A DNA stretch of 64,000 nucleotides. Origin: Morinoia aosen (Eukaryota; Arthropoda; Malacostraca; Amphipoda; Talitridae). The notes under the pieces were generated by a model. It saw only the letters and a list, made by a program, of their open reading frames with translations, was not told the origin of the DNA and did no database searches. The stretch spans positions 26,839,000 to 26,902,999 of the forward strand of contig CM059562.1 in assembly GCA_030386875.1 (NCBI GenBank), given 5' to 3'. Positions 62,259-64,000 of this stretch are shown here, one piece after another (position 1 is the stretch's first letter; each line of letters starts with the position of its first letter). A program made the position numbers and the translations under genes.

Positions 62259-63290
62259 ATTCGAGGGATGTTCAAAAAGTGCAGAACATTATTTTTCTCA
62301 CGTTAACCAATGAAACGTGAAATACTTTCTTCAGTGTATATGTAAAGGGGATACTCATATGCACTGGTGAATATTTTCCCACCTCACGAGAGCGTCAGTC
62401 GTTGGCAGTCGGCCTACAAGTGAAACATGTAGTGAGCGGTCGTCGGATTTTAGATTTTGAAAATAAAAAAAAACTTGAGTAGCGATATTGTATCAAATTT
62501 TGCCAAAGCATGGCGATACACGAGTAGAAACCATTCGTATGATTCAGCAGACTTTCGGGGACGATGACATGAGCACCTCACACATAAAGGTGTGGTTTGC
62601 AACTTCAACCACTTCAAAAATGGCCACGCATCAGTAGACAGCGAATCACGTTCAAGTTGGCCGTCAAGTCGGAATGACACTGTCATTGAACAAGTGCTGA
62701 CTGTGGTCTTGCAAGAAACACCGAGAGGTCTATCATAAGCAAGTGCTACCAGGCGTTCCTTCGTTGCCTTCATGGGACTGCGGGACGCAAACGACCGGAT
62801 CTGCGGGCAGCAAAATTTGGAAGCTCCACCATGATAACGCGCCGACTTTCATTGCCAAACACAACATTCATGTGGTTCCCCAGGTTTCCTACTCACCCGA
62901 CATGGCTTTCAGACATTTTTGGCCGCTATCTCCCTAGCTGGAAATGTCACTAAAAGGGACCCGATTTCAGTCAAGAGAAGACATCACTCGGAATGCGACA
63001 GCACGGTTGCTTACTAATTATCCAAAAAATGTGTTTCCGAAATGTTACCAACAATGGCAAGAACCCAGGAAGAAGTGGCCACAAACTGGAGAAGTGGGTG
63101 GGAGTGGCCAAAAACTGTCGCTGTCGAGGCCCGGTCGTCTGAACGGAGACTCGCACTTGAGCAGCCACGGCCTCTCCTTGTCGTCTTCAATAGGCAGCAG
63201 CAAGGCTTCAGTGCGGGAAATACGGAAAAAATTAAATCACTGATCCTTAAATTGGACGGAAAACTTTATATATAAAGTATTTTTTTCAAG
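62259..63290 (+). mobile_element. Internally deleted mariner transposon relic
   Basis: The left end reads CGAGGGATGTTCAAAAAGTG at 62262, the usual form of a mariner terminal repeat, after a TA. The right end near 63260-63285 (AAAGTATTTTTTTCAAGTAC) is a decayed complement. Between them, plus-strand pieces match a mariner transposase: VETIRMIQQTFGDDDMSTSHIKVW, then FNHFKNGHASVDSES and WPSSRNDT (DNA-binding part), then KIWKLHHDNAPTFIAKHNI, QVSYSPDMAFRHFW, LKGTRFQSREDI and QKCYQQW-like FPKCYQQW. The first catalytic Asp region is missing (deletion near 62740-62815). The third catalytic position, normally SPDLAPxD, reads SPDMAFRH. The copy is inactive. Confidence 0.8.
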
Positions 63291-63294
63291 TACC

Positions 63295-64000
63295 GTGAAA
63301 ATTATTGTAGACACTCATCATTTTAACTAGTTATCTTCCACTTTAGGAATAAAGAAACTTTTGTTTAAACAAATTGACCCATAAAAAGTACTACAACAAT
63401 TTGACTTTAAATATTTCTTAACATAAAGGTCTTACATTGATGGGCAAATCATAAAAAGTAAACAAAAGCCACGTCAAAGGTTGTATTCGGATGGGTATTT
63501 TACTCTAAGCACAAGGACTCGTAGCTTATAAATACTGTAAATACTGATGAAAAAGGAGTTGGAGAACATTCTGCCCACTCATCCACTCATGAGCTTAGGT
63601 TCTGCTCCTGCCATTGCTTTTTTGAAAGTGATAATGTATCAAAAAATGAAAATTATATGGCAGGAATTTGAAATTACTTTTCGCGCGTCTGTTTCAACAA
63701 GTGCGAACAAATCAACTTTCTGAAGGAAGTTGTTTTATCGCATAATTACTATTTTACACTTCTTTTAATAAAATAATTATGTACACGAAAGACTCTCAGA
63801 AGTCATAAACGAAAGAGGGATTTTTCACAAGGCTAACAAAGTGTTTCAATTTTCGAGAGAGGGAAAACAAAAACGCTTATTTTCAAATAGCTTATACGAA
63901 TCTCCAACATACAAATGCATAGGCCACTAGGTTACTGACACAGGAAAGAAAAACAGTTGGTTGCCCTCCATCACGAAATTGTAGTCAGCTCAAAATGAAA
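63295..64000. other. AT-rich non-coding DNA
   Basis: Nothing recognised. It would be intronic if the promoter candidate at 62119 drives a gene to the right. Confidence 0.45.

Noticed and set aside
1..64000. Bacterial operons, CRISPR arrays, phage or defence systems
   Set aside because: No long tightly packed ORFs, no ribosome binding sites, no spaced identical short repeats of CRISPR type; all recognised elements are eukaryotic.

Overview
This window looks like eukaryotic, most probably arthropod (insect-like), nuclear DNA. It is AT-rich with long gene-poor stretches. It carries CR1/L2-type, mariner and Tc1-like transposon relics, a short spliceosomal intron candidate, and TATA/initiator promoter candidates. 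Nothing points to a bacterial, plasmid or phage origin: there are no operons, ribosome binding sites, CRISPR arrays or rRNA. The species was not identified.

The best protein-coding gene is on the minus strand at 1677-2756. It is an intronless 359-residue, Ser/Arg-rich protein whose basic, aromatic N-terminus loosely recalls insect thick-filament proteins of the myofilin type. A second Ser-rich minus-strand ORF (1041-1379) follows it with a plausible splice acceptor just upstream; it may be another exon or isoform of the same locus. A GC-rich patch with an initiator motif (about 2860-2990) is the likely promoter.

From about 3 kb to 31 kb the sequence is mostly non-coding. It contains a faint LINE reverse-transcriptase scrap (about 8.33-8.55 kb), a TATA/short-intron promoter candidate leading to a CAG-repeat ORF (21.9-22.7 kb), a 106-bp tandem duplication (24.07-24.28 kb), a 56-codon ORF (24.42-24.59 kb) and a tRNA-derived SINE-like head (31.27 kb).

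From 32.9 to 36.9 kb is a nest of dead transposons. A 5'-truncated CR1/L2-like LINE on the minus strand has endonuclease end, reverse transcriptase and C-terminal domain in one frame, broken only by two stop codons and one frameshift. Its 5' end abuts a decayed Tc1-like transposase. Next come a 24-bp minisatellite split by a MITE-like block (39.7-40.4 kb) and a 260-bp near-perfect palindrome (41.1-41.3 kb).

The 42-55 kb interval is largely empty apart from small GC-rich islands that could be promoters or exons (48.2, 50.2, 51.4 kb). From 55.9 kb to the end are a 19-bp minisatellite with 14 units in perfect register, a DUF4817-type mariner/Tc1-like transposase relic, a diverged tandem array with a roughly 660-bp period (58.35-60.6 kb), a TATA/initiator promoter with a 49-nt first exon (62.12-62.20 kb), and an internally deleted mariner relic (62.26-63.29 kb). 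No new enzyme system or pathway could be supported. The most unusual items are structural: the 660-bp array, the palindrome, the split minisatellite and the transposon junction.
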